NCBI GenBank assembly: GCA_903858975.1
Contig: CAIOKW010000204.1
Span: 1 to 6,070, forward strand
DNA: 6,070 bases
Source of the DNA: Oligoflexia bacterium
GTDB lineage: Bacteria; Bdellovibrionota; UBA1018; CAIMNF01
Direction: 5' to 3'
Made by a program: the position numbers and the translations under genes. The number at the start of each line of letters is the position of its first letter. Within the stretch, counting starts at the first letter, position 1. This document shows, piece by piece, positions 1 through 6,070 of the stretch. The notes under the pieces are model-generated. The model worked only from the letters and a program-made list of their open reading frames with translations. It was not told the DNA's origin and searched no databases.

Positions 1-482
1 CTACCGTAAAATCTATGGGTGCCGCTCCCGGAAATGGGACTGGAATTGCCACTCCAAAAACAGGATGGGTTTTTAAAGAGATTAGTGGAGTGGGTGGCAA
101 CTACTTTGTAAAAAGTGATGGGACCTTGGTGACGATTAGTTCTATTACCGGATTTTTTAAAGACCAAATTGTGCCGGATTCAAAGCCACTTTTGCTGGGT
201 GGGAACTATTTTATTGGTCAGGATCGGGTCCTCTATACGGTTTCTAATGACGGAGTCGTTTTGAAGAATCCAGATTATGTGATTTCAAATGCCCTTTTTC
301 TTCTGGGAGCATCTTACATGAGGCTGAATGATGGTTCGATCATCACGGTTGACGGAGAAGGCAAGCCCCATCGATCTCTCATGCATGTGTCTACTACTGG
401 AGTTCGTGCCCAGGTCGAAAAAACATTGCCAAGTGAAATTGAAGCACAATCGATTTACATGCCAAATCTCATTTCGCAATAA
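1..482 (+). CDS. 3' end of a repeat-containing protein of unknown function (5' truncated by window)
   Basis: The frame is open from the first full codon at position 3 to the TAA at 480-482, so the true start lies upstream; the ATG at 15 is probably internal. I do not recognise the family. Counting from that ATG, three similar units begin near residues 27 (GGNYFVKSDGTL), 62 (GGNYFIGQDRVLYTV) and 98 (GASYMRLNDGSIITV), a period of 35-36 residues. Each unit is a Gly-Gly/aromatic turn followed by an alternating hydrophobic strand around a D-G or D-R turn, and then a second short strand. Such short beta-rich units suggest a beta-propeller or other repeat fold, possibly surface or periplasmic, but this is inference. 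The last ~40 residues do not follow the repeat. The stop lies 13 nt before the next start, so the gene is probably co-transcribed with the transglutaminase-like gene. The coding call is firm; the function is unknown. Confidence 0.8.
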   Translation, partial: TVKSMGAAPGNGTGIATPKTGWVFKEISGVGGNYFVKSDGTLVTISSITGFFKDQIVPDSKPLLLGGNYFIGQDRVLYTVSNDGVVLKNPDYVISNALFLLGASYMRLNDGSIITVDGEGKPHRSLMHVSTTGVRAQVEKTLPSEIEAQSIYMPNLISQ

Positions 483-483
483 T

Positions 484-488
484 AAGGA
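484..488 (+). promoter_or_regulatory. Ribosome binding site of the transglutaminase-like gene
   Basis: AAGGA lies 7 nt upstream of the ATG at 496, just after the previous stop codon. It selects 496 over the longer open frame reaching back to 328, which overlaps the upstream gene, and over the in-frame ATGs at 508 and 520, which lack a comparable motif. Confidence 0.8.
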
Positions 489-495
489 TTTATTT

Positions 496-2241
496 ATGAA
501 AACTTACATGAAAAAAGATATGAAACACTTCATTCAGTCATCATTGCTCGCAAGTCTTCTCTTGAACCCACTTTCTTCTCAAGCAAGTGTGGTTCTTAAT
601 GTTACGGATGCGGTTTCCAAACTGATCGGTCACACGGCAAGTGTGATCAACGTTTTTGATGCCGAAAAGAGAGGCTTGAATTCGGGTAGCTCGAAGTATC
701 AACCCTGGAGTGGAAGTTACTGGCCTGACATTTTAGGGGGCATTGCAAATCACTATCGTGATCATGGAACGTTTGGGGATCAGTTCTTGTTTGCTCTTCG
801 TTATGGAATTGCCCACGGTCGAGTGCAGGGGGACTTTAAGAATGTCTGCGACAAATACGACACTTTTAGTCCAGACGACATTAATCAGAAGCTTTCTCCA
901 GCGGAAAAGTATGACCTACTTCTGGGGGATACTAGCTTTTCTTTTGCTCGAGCCATCTTAGATGATGTCGACTTTAGAGCTCACTATCTCAAAAAATCAA
1001 AAATGATGGACGGCTCTGATTCATCGGATACCGAGCCATACGAAGGCGTAAATAATAATGATCATTTTGCCGATGTTCAATCCTCTTACTCTCGTTTTGA
1101 TAACGACGTAGCCTACCGTTATTGGAAAAAGCGTGGGGATAGTCTCTCTTATTGGTTTGGAATTTGTGATGGTTGGTCGCCTGCTTCTATTTATCTACCT
1201 CGTCCAGTAAAACCAGTCACTGTAACCGGCGCCCTCGGCCATAAGATTACTTTTTACCCCGATGACTTAAAGGCGCTCGGATCCTATCTCTTTGCTCGAA
1301 CGAACAATGATTATATGACCACGATGAATTATCAGTTCGCAGGAAGGCCTTGCGCTGAAGGTGGGGATCCTGCAACGGATGACATGGGTTACGTTAAAGA
1401 TTTTCGATGCAATGATCTGGATGCAGGATTGTGGCATCTCGCACTTCTCAATCGGATTGGTGTCGATAAAATGGGAATCATGATGGACATTGATAATAAC
1501 AAAAAAATCAATAACCATCCCTTTGGAATTTACAGTTTGACTTATTTCAATCCGGCAACGGGCGAGGATGGAACTCTCCAACAGTCAGTGGTGAATCGTT
1601 CAGCGGTGACTGACGGGTATGCCAGACGCCGAAACGCTAAAACGGTTTATCTCGTGGGCGTAAAATCGACTGTAAGGTACCGTTACTACCAGTGGCCTGA
1701 AGATAACAAAGATAAGGTTACTGATGGTGAATCTCAGGATATCACCAAGGAAAAGACTTTTGTATATGACCTTGAGCTTGATGCCGGCGGGAATGTTTTA
1801 GGCGGAGAGTGGGGAAATCGATTTGATGAGATCGTAGATCCTGATTCGGAAGATGCGGATTCAGGCACTCCGGGTTCTGTAAAGTATGCAGATCAGCCCG
1901 ATTTTATCTGGATGGCGAAAAAAGGAGATCTCCCGTTCTCAGAGCAATCCGTTTATACCTATGCGGGTGCAGCCATTGACCCGAGTAATCCTCGCCCTTT
2001 CGGCAACACGCAATGGACCTGGGATGGTAAAAGCGCACTCCCTGAGGATTGGGTTCGCGCGGCTAAAGCGGATGAAGTTTGGCGCGCTCCAGTCGTCGGC
2101 AGTTTAGACAGTGTCGATGGGAAAAAAGGAAAAGAGGTCTTCCCAGTAGAGGCTCGTGATTCACTCATGAAGTCAGCTCAGCCACTATCAAATATTGTTT
2201 ATTACTTATTTGACCAGGCTAGATTGCCTACAGATCGCTAA
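496..2241 (+). CDS. Exported transglutaminase elicitor family protein (GP42-like)
   Basis: Protein of 581 residues. The N-terminus is Lys-rich (MKTYMKKDMKHF), followed by a hydrophobic core and a likely signal peptidase I site after Ala30 (SSQA|S), so it should be exported. The body matches what I recall of the TGase_elicitor family (Phytophthora GP42; homologues also reported in Vibrio). It has a PWxxxYWP motif near residues 70-77, then LSPAEKYDLLLGD. YWFGICDGWSPASI follows, with Cys224 as the likely nucleophile, then a PVTVTG...ITFYPDDLKAL segment. GLWHLALLNRIG contains His314, and IMMDID contains Asp331. A Cys-His-Asp set in this order fits a thiol transglutaminase or protease-like fold that would make or break Gln-Lys isopeptide bonds. 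The mature part has four cysteines (118, 224, 286, 305); 286 and 305 could form a disulfide. The C-terminal region is Asp-rich around residues 445-460 and has no motif I recognise. The family call is from remembered motifs, not a search; the substrate is unknown and the protein could be a structural relative without cross-linking activity. Confidence 0.75.
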   Translation: MKTYMKKDMKHFIQSSLLASLLLNPLSSQASVVLNVTDAVSKLIGHTASVINVFDAEKRGLNSGSSKYQPWSGSYWPDILGGIANHYRDHGTFGDQFLFALRYGIAHGRVQGDFKNVCDKYDTFSPDDINQKLSPAEKYDLLLGDTSFSFARAILDDVDFRAHYLKKSKMMDGSDSSDTEPYEGVNNNDHFADVQSSYSRFDNDVAYRYWKKRGDSLSYWFGICDGWSPASIYLPRPVKPVTVTGALGHKITFYPDDLKALGSYLFARTNNDYMTTMNYQFAGRPCAEGGDPATDDMGYVKDFRCNDLDAGLWHLALLNRIGVDKMGIMMDIDNNKKINNHPFGIYSLTYFNPATGEDGTLQQSVVNRSAVTDGYARRRNAKTVYLVGVKSTVRYRYYQWPEDNKDKVTDGESQDITKEKTFVYDLELDAGGNVLGGEWGNRFDEIVDPDSEDADSGTPGSVKYADQPDFIWMAKKGDLPFSEQSVYTYAGAAIDPSNPRPFGNTQWTWDGKSALPEDWVRAAKADEVWRAPVVGSLDSVDGKKGKEVFPVEARDSLMKSAQPLSNIVYYLFDQARLPTDR

Positions 2242-2264
2242 TAATTTAGAGAATTAAAAGGAAA

Positions 2265-2297
2265 GGGCTGATCCAAACTTTGGATCAGCCCTTTTTT
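2265..2297. terminator. Bidirectional Rho-independent terminator between convergent genes
   Basis: A perfect 10-bp inverted repeat, GGGCTGATCC (2265-2274) and GGATCAGCCC (2282-2291), encloses a 7-nt loop and is followed by six T residues (2292-2297). On the minus strand the same hairpin is followed by a T-rich stretch (TTTCCTTTT), so it can end transcripts from both sides. It sits 23 nt after the transglutaminase-like stop. The nadA stop codon (2296-2298) overlaps the plus-strand T tract, so the nadA message runs straight into the stem. Confidence 0.92.
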
Positions 2298-3216
2298 AGT
2301 TAGACCACTCGAGCATTCGAGTGAGTGATTTCTTCGCCTGTTCCTGGATGGACTCAGGAACGTGAATCTCGGGAGCTTCTGTTTCGAGAGCATTTGCAAG
2401 TTTTTCGAGTGTATTCAATTTCATGAAGGGGCATTCATTGCAGGCGCAGTTTTGGTTGGGCGGTGCTGCGATGAGCTTCTTGGTGGGCGCTTTTTTTGCC
2501 ATCTGATGGAGGATTCCGGCTTCAGTGGCAACGATGAAAGTGTCGAGTGGAGATTCAATGACGTACTTCAGCAGCTGGCTTGTGCTCCCGATGTAATCTG
2601 AAATTCTAAGGATATTAGCTTCACATTCTGGGTGAGCGATGAGCTTCGCGCCTGGGTTTGCGGTTTTGAGATCGATAATCTTTCTCTCTGAAAAAGTTTC
2701 GTGCACAATACAGCTTCCTGGCCAGAGCGTCATCTCGCGACCCGTTTGCTCCATGACCCAGCGGCCAAGGTTTCGATCGGGAGCAAAAAGAATCGGACGG
2801 TCCTTGGGTGCTTTCTCAACAATCCTCAGAGCGTTGGAAGAAGTACAGATCACATCACTCATCGCTTTGATCGCAGCTGAACAGTTGATGTAACTAATGA
2901 TGAAGTGTTCTGGGTTTTTTTCTTTGAACGCACGAAATCGGTCTGGGGGACAGGAATCAGAAAGTGAACAACCCGCTCTCAGGTCAGGAAGAATGACCTT
3001 CCGTGTGGGGTTCAAGATTTTTGCCCCTTCAGCCATGAAATGAACTCCGGCAAACACAATCAGGTCGGCATCGGTTCGTTGGGCGGCGCGCGCAAGCTCG
3101 AGGCTGTCTCCAATGAAGTCCGCAACATCTTGAATGTCAGGGTCCTGGTAATAATGCGCCAGGATGACCGCATTTTTTTCTTTCTTGAGCTTCTCGATTT
3201 TTTGGAAGAGATCCAT
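2296..3216 (-). CDS. nadA: Quinolinate synthase NadA
   Basis: This 306-residue cytoplasmic enzyme condenses iminoaspartate (from NadB or an aspartate dehydrogenase) with dihydroxyacetone phosphate to give quinolinate in de novo NAD synthesis. Family motifs appear in order: AHYYQDPDIQDVADFIGDS (20-38), FAGVHFMAEGAKIL (55-68), DLRAGCSLSDSCP (78-90), YINCSAAIKAMSDVICTSSN (109-128), FAPDRNLGRWV, WPGSCIVHE (165-173), AHPEC (194-198), STSQ, ATEAGILHQM and NQNCACNECPFM (254-265). Cys83, Cys169 and Cys262 occupy the three positions known to bind the [4Fe-4S] cluster. The three-domain repeat looks intact, and the length fits the short form typified by Thermotoga rather than the longer E. coli enzyme. 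The ATG at 3216 is the only sensible start: an in-frame TGA lies 18 nt upstream. No Shine-Dalgarno motif precedes it. No nadB or nadC is in the window; the gene diverges from the thiamine transport operon. Confidence 0.97.
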   Translation of the reverse strand: MDLFQKIEKLKKEKNAVILAHYYQDPDIQDVADFIGDSLELARAAQRTDADLIVFAGVHFMAEGAKILNPTRKVILPDLRAGCSLSDSCPPDRFRAFKEKNPEHFIISYINCSAAIKAMSDVICTSSNALRIVEKAPKDRPILFAPDRNLGRWVMEQTGREMTLWPGSCIVHETFSERKIIDLKTANPGAKLIAHPECEANILRISDYIGSTSQLLKYVIESPLDTFIVATEAGILHQMAKKAPTKKLIAAPPNQNCACNECPFMKLNTLEKLANALETEAPEIHVPESIQEQAKKSLTRMLEWSN

Positions 3217-3223
3217 TCTTGTT

Positions 3224-3252
3224 TTCGTATTTCACGGTTGCAAGTCCGTCAA
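3224..3252 (-). promoter_or_regulatory. Possible sigma70-type promoter for nadA
   Basis: Reading the minus strand, TTGACG (3252-3247, five of six consensus bases) is followed by a 17-bp spacer and TACGAA (3229-3224, a weak three-of-six -10 box). Transcription would begin about 7 bp further on, at or next to the nadA ATG, which fits the absence of a Shine-Dalgarno motif. The -35 match and spacing are good, but the -10 is poor, so this is tentative. Confidence 0.35.
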
Positions 3253-3266
3253 GCGGTCGTTAGTCT
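3238..3266 (+). promoter_or_regulatory. Possible weak promoter for the thiBPQ operon
   Basis: TTGCAA (3238-3243, four of six consensus bases), a 17-bp spacer and TAGTCT (3261-3266, three of six) lie in the short region shared with nadA and overlap the proposed nadA promoter. The predicted transcript start falls within a few bases of the thiB ATG. Both boxes are weak; the true promoter could instead lie inside the 5' end of nadA. Confidence 0.22.
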
Positions 3267-3273
3267 GAAAGGG

Positions 3274-4311
3274 ATGAAAATCCTCCAGAAATTCACGACT
3301 TTCGCCATTTTCTTACTTTTTTTGGCTCTCGGTTTTACGGCCTGCAGCAAAAAAGAGAAGGCTTTGCCAGAAGTACGCGTTCTCACTTACTCCAGCTTGG
3401 GAGGGAAGGGCGGATTTTTGGAGAGCATTGCGGCTGAGTTTAAAGAACGCAGCCAATGCGAATTAAAGATTGAAACCACCCTGGGGGCGGCCCAGGTGCT
3501 TTCCTATCTCGAGGAACCAAAGCAGAGGGAGCGACTCGATCTCGTGATGGGACTCGATGAGATTCTCTTTGAAAGGGCCAAATCCTTTCTCTATCAAGGC
3601 GACCTTTCTGCTCTCGGTTTAAAGGAAAAACTGAATCCTCTATTGCGTGATCGTCTGAAGCCCGGATTCATACCCATTGATTATGGCGCTCTTTCATTTA
3701 TTTATCGAAAATCTGATTTTAAGGAAGGGCAAAAACTCCCGAGCAGCCTTTCTGATTTGATGAAGCCTGAATTGAAAAAGAAGTGGATCATCCAAGATCC
3801 AAGGGCATCTTCGCCCGGAATGCTATTCTTTCTTTTCAGTGATTCCATTTTAAAAATTTCAGAGATGAAGCGCCAGTGGGTGACTCTGGCTCCGAGCTGG
3901 GACTCCAGCTATAAAATGTTTCTGGCTCATGATGCATCCTTAGTTTGGAGTTATCTGTCATCCCTTGCTTATCATGCATCGAAGGGTGAGCAGGACCAAT
4001 ACTCGTTCATCGATTTTAAAGAAGGACTTCCGCTCCAGGTGGAGGGGATGGGGATACTCAATCAAGTCGGAAATCCACTCGTATCCAATCCCTGTGTTGA
4101 GCGGTTTATTCAATTTGTATTAGATTCTAAGGTCCAATCCAAACTGGTAGAAAAACAGTGGATGATGCCAGCGTTACAGAATGTTACGGTGCCGAAGATT
4201 TTTGAATCCGTACCACAAGTAAGAAAAGCAGCAACTCTCAGCATGAGTCTTGAAAATGTAGACCACTTGATCAGTCGTTTTGGTAAGGAGCTTCAGGGTG
4301 ACTCTCTTTAG
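3274..4311 (+). CDS. thiB: Thiamine ABC transporter substrate-binding lipoprotein (ThiB/TbpA)
   Basis: This 345-residue protein captures thiamine and its phosphates outside the inner membrane and delivers them to ThiP. It begins with a lipoprotein signal (MKILQK, hydrophobic core, GFTAC), with Cys24 as the lipid-modified residue, unlike the soluble E. coli TbpA. The remaining sequence lines up with E. coli TbpA as I recall it: TYSS (Tyr39), CELK, DLVMGLDEIL (Asp95), FIPIDYG (Asp136), QDPRASSPG (174-182), W209xxxY213, SYLSSLAYH (226-234), LQVE (254-257) and WMMPALQNVTVP (Trp296 onward). These include the aromatic and serine positions that form the thiamine pocket. The open frame extends upstream over nadA, but ATG 3274 is the start that gives a proper lipoprotein signal. 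AAAGGG directly abuts this ATG, a poor ribosome-binding distance. Its end overlaps thiP by 14 nt. Confidence 0.93.
   Translation: MKILQKFTTFAIFLLFLALGFTACSKKEKALPEVRVLTYSSLGGKGGFLESIAAEFKERSQCELKIETTLGAAQVLSYLEEPKQRERLDLVMGLDEILFERAKSFLYQGDLSALGLKEKLNPLLRDRLKPGFIPIDYGALSFIYRKSDFKEGQKLPSSLSDLMKPELKKKWIIQDPRASSPGMLFFLFSDSILKISEMKRQWVTLAPSWDSSYKMFLAHDASLVWSYLSSLAYHASKGEQDQYSFIDFKEGLPLQVEGMGILNQVGNPLVSNPCVERFIQFVLDSKVQSKLVEKQWMMPALQNVTVPKIFESVPQVRKAATLSMSLENVDHLISRFGKELQGDSL
4285..4290 (+). promoter_or_regulatory. Ribosome binding site of thiP inside thiB
   Basis: AAGGAG lies 7 nt before the GTG at 4298, within the last codons of thiB. It favours GTG 4298 over the in-frame TTG at 4280, which lies upstream of the motif. 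Confidence 0.82.
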
Positions 4312-5704
4312 AAGAGCGCCATTCCTGATTCTTCCGCTTTTGGGAATAGGGCTTGTGCTCTTTGGGATCCGCTCTTTGTTGGTTTCCCCCCATTTCTCCT
4401 TTGAAGCCTTTCTCCTTGAGTTAAGAGATCCTGCAACGATTTTCACGGTTCTTCTTACTCTTCGGTATTCACTCATCGCTTTAATTCTCTCTTGGTTATT
4501 GAGCCACGGTTTGATTCGTGTGATTCCAAGATCTGCCCTTCGTCACCTCAGAGTTTTTCTCGTGGTTCCCGGTTTTTTTTATGCCTTAATTACTTTGTTT
4601 TTATTGCGCGCGCTCGGGGTGCAAGATCGCTATTCTTTGAATTCCGTTTTGATGGCCTGGGTTTTAGCCGGAGTTCCGTACCTGCTCATGGTGCTCGATG
4701 ATGGCCTTCGAGACTTAGATCCACGAGAAAAAGAGGCGCTTCAAAGTTTGGGAGCAAATCCCACTCAGAAGTGGTTTTATTTTGATTTTATGCGAACCCT
4801 TCCGCTTCAGGTGTCGGGTCTTCTTCAGCAATTTTGGCTGTATCTCACCAGTTTTTCCATTGTGATGATTTTAAGTGGCGGCCCCCCACACGAGACGCTC
4901 GAGGTTGCGATTTTCACTTCCATGCGCTTAGATCGAATCAATTTAACGCATGCTTTAGGGCTCGCGTTTTGGCAGGGGCTCATTTTAGTTACCCTTCGAT
5001 TACTGCTGAAGCGAAAAGCACTTCGGGTGGGAACGGAGTGGAGTGGCGCGTTCCGGGGTTTGAGTGGAAAGAGTCGTTGGAAAATAGCACTCTTCATGTT
5101 CATTATGGTGAGTGCAGTGTTATGGATTCAGGATCGCTCCTTGGAATGGATGAGTGTCATTTTAAATTCCATTCTGCTCTCAGGGGGAGTAGTGATTGCC
5201 TCTCTCGCTTTTTCACTCTCGAGTTATTTTGCAGGGTTCGCTGCGGTGGCTGAGCTCGGAGCATGGGTATCGCCCATGTTGCTCTCGCTTGGAATCTGGC
5301 AACAGTTTGGTTTTGTTTGGAACCCGTTTCTGAGCGTCACCGTCATTCAAAGTGTCTTATTTGCGCCTTGGATTGCACGCTCTGTATTTCCGGTGCTGAA
5401 AAGAGTGAGAGTCGCTGAACTCGAAGCAGCAGCGACCTTAGGTGCGTCCCCCAGCAAGGCCTGGCTCGCCGTTGAATGGCCTCGTATCAGGCCCGTGTTG
5501 TTTGGGATCTTGGGTTTGATTGCTGCGTTTTCACTTACAGAGGTCACCACTGTAATGCTGTTTTCAAGGGGAGACTTTGATACGCTGTCTTCCTTTACTC
5601 AAAACTTGTTTTCTCGTTTTAGGGTTCAAGATGCAGCCGTTGGATTTTTGATTATGCTTGGATTGTCTTATTTGTTTTTGTGGATCAGTGAGGAGTGGGC
5701 ATGA
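4298..5704 (+). CDS. thiP: Thiamine ABC transporter permease ThiP
   Basis: This 468-residue inner-membrane protein forms the thiamine channel of the ThiBPQ importer. It is very hydrophobic, with about eleven or twelve likely membrane segments, and is built as two fused permease halves like E. coli ThiP. Each half carries an EAA-type loop that docks on the ATPase: EALQSLGANPTQKW (from residue 146) and EAAATLGASPSKAW (from residue 376). Between them, LTSFSIVMILSGGPPHETLEVAI closely resembles the ThiP stretch I recall from E. coli, and the C-terminal RVQDAAVGFLIML also fits. It is shorter than E. coli ThiP (about 536 residues), mainly in the N-terminal half and linkers. GTG 4298 is chosen for its Shine-Dalgarno motif. 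It overlaps thiB by 14 nt and thiQ by 4 nt (ATGA), so all three are probably translationally coupled. A generic iron-type fused permease is the alternative, but the ThiB neighbour argues against it. Confidence 0.92.
   Translation: MTLFRRAPFLILPLLGIGLVLFGIRSLLVSPHFSFEAFLLELRDPATIFTVLLTLRYSLIALILSWLLSHGLIRVIPRSALRHLRVFLVVPGFFYALITLFLLRALGVQDRYSLNSVLMAWVLAGVPYLLMVLDDGLRDLDPREKEALQSLGANPTQKWFYFDFMRTLPLQVSGLLQQFWLYLTSFSIVMILSGGPPHETLEVAIFTSMRLDRINLTHALGLAFWQGLILVTLRLLLKRKALRVGTEWSGAFRGLSGKSRWKIALFMFIMVSAVLWIQDRSLEWMSVILNSILLSGGVVIASLAFSLSSYFAGFAAVAELGAWVSPMLLSLGIWQQFGFVWNPFLSVTVIQSVLFAPWIARSVFPVLKRVRVAELEAAATLGASPSKAWLAVEWPRIRPVLFGILGLIAAFSLTEVTTVMLFSRGDFDTLSSFTQNLFSRFRVQDAAVGFLIMLGLSYLFLWISEEWA
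5691..5695 (+). promoter_or_regulatory. Ribosome binding site of thiQ inside thiP
   Basis: AGGAG (within TGAGGAG) lies 5 nt before the ATG at 5701, inside the last codons of thiP. With the ATGA stop/start overlap it supports coupled translation of permease and ATPase. Confidence 0.8.
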
Positions 5705-6070
5705 ACAACTTTCGCTCAGTCAGTTTGAAACTTGATTTTCCAGAATATGAAATCACTTGTGATGATTTCAATGTTGGCCCGGGTGAGTGGCTAGAAATCA
5801 AAGCCCCGAGTGGTTTTGGAAAAACGACTTTGATGCGGGCCTTGCTCGGCTTGCAAAAAATGTCAGGGCAATTATGGTTGGGTACGACTCCAATTGAATC
5901 GAAGCCCACCCATCAGAGAGATTTTGGAGTGGTGTTTCAGGATCAGCTCCTTTTTCCACACTTAAACGCGCTCGAAAATGCGCTCTTTGGTTTGAAACTC
6001 AGGGGTAAGGTCACCGATGAACATTATGCCCAAGCCGAAGCGGCTTTTCGGAACCTCGGAATCTTAGAGC
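5701..6070 (+). CDS. thiQ: Thiamine ABC transporter ATP-binding protein ThiQ (3' truncated by window)
   Basis: The first 123 codons of an ABC ATPase, open to the window edge. It hydrolyses ATP on the cytoplasmic face to drive thiamine import through ThiP. Visible parts are two N-terminal beta strands, a Walker A loop at residues 35-43 (APSGFGKTT, catalytic Lys41) and a Q-loop at VVFQDQLLFPHL (Gln80). The sequence after this (LNALENALFGL) is the usual helical-domain start. The first Walker A position is Ala35 rather than the common Gly, which is tolerated in some ABC proteins. The LSGGQ signature, Walker B and H-loop would lie beyond the window, so completeness cannot be judged. The name rests mainly on operon position after thiB and thiP; by sequence alone this fragment could be any importer ATPase of the spermidine/sulfate/iron group. 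Confidence 0.88.
   Translation, partial: MNNFRSVSLKLDFPEYEITCDDFNVGPGEWLEIKAPSGFGKTTLMRALLGLQKMSGQLWLGTTPIESKPTHQRDFGVVFQDQLLFPHLNALENALFGLKLRGKVTDEHYAQAEAAFRNLGILE

Noticed and set aside
328..495. Upstream extension of the transglutaminase-like frame
   Set aside because: It would overlap the preceding gene by over 150 bp and hide the signal peptide; the AAGGA motif before 496 marks the start.
630..646. Inverted repeat TCACAC-GGCAA-GTGTGA
   Set aside because: It lies inside the transglutaminase-like coding region, is only 6 bp per arm, has no T tract and is in the reverse arrangement to a CRP site.
1267..1581. 104-codon open frame antisense to the transglutaminase-like gene
   Set aside because: It is opposite the best conserved part of a clear gene, has no ribosome binding site evidence and no recognisable protein features.
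2970..2992. Minus-strand ACCTGAGAG resembling TPP riboswitch core motifs near thiB
   Set aside because: It encodes the conserved DLRAGC motif of NadA, lies inside that gene and reads away from thiB; the resemblance is coincidental.
3040..3273. Upstream extension of the thiB frame antisense to nadA
   Set aside because: It would bury the lipoprotein signal in the interior and overlap nadA; the added residues do not resemble any ThiB.
4834..5253. 139-codon plus-strand frame inside thiP
   Set aside because: It is a shadow frame rich in Cys, His, Phe and Ser with no plausible start signal, wholly within a clearly coding permease gene.

Overview
The window comes from a Gram-negative-type bacterial chromosome of roughly balanced base composition. 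Gene density is high, genes are tightly spaced, and the start sites have recognisable Shine-Dalgarno motifs. Taxonomy cannot be fixed from 6 kb. The mix of secreted hypothetical proteins, a short-form NadA and a lipoprotein thiamine-binding protein would suit a Bdellovibrionota or former deltaproteobacterial genome, but that is a guess.

Left part (1-2241, plus strand): the 3' end of a gene of unknown function that encodes three ~35-residue repeats. After a 13-nt gap comes a 581-residue exported protein. I recognise this protein as a member of the transglutaminase elicitor family (GP42/TGase_elicitor type, best known from Phytophthora), with candidate catalytic Cys224, His314 and Asp331. The two genes look like one transcription unit. 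It ends at a strong intrinsic hairpin that also serves the convergent gene.

Middle (2296-3216, minus strand): nadA, quinolinate synthase, the iron-sulfur enzyme of de novo NAD synthesis. All three expected cluster cysteines are present.

Right part (3274 to the window end, plus strand): a thiamine ABC import operon, thiB (tbpA) - thiP - thiQ. The periplasmic binding component has a lipobox, the permease is a fused two-domain protein, and the ATPase is cut off by the window edge after its Q-loop. thiB and thiP overlap by 14 nt, and thiP and thiQ overlap as ATGA, so translation is probably coupled. nadA and thiB diverge from a 57-bp intergenic region. That region is too short for a TPP riboswitch, and both genes may start with almost no 5' leader.

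The most unusual item is the bacterial homologue of an oomycete elicitor transglutaminase, together with its repeat-protein neighbour. The rest is recognisable cofactor biosynthesis and uptake.
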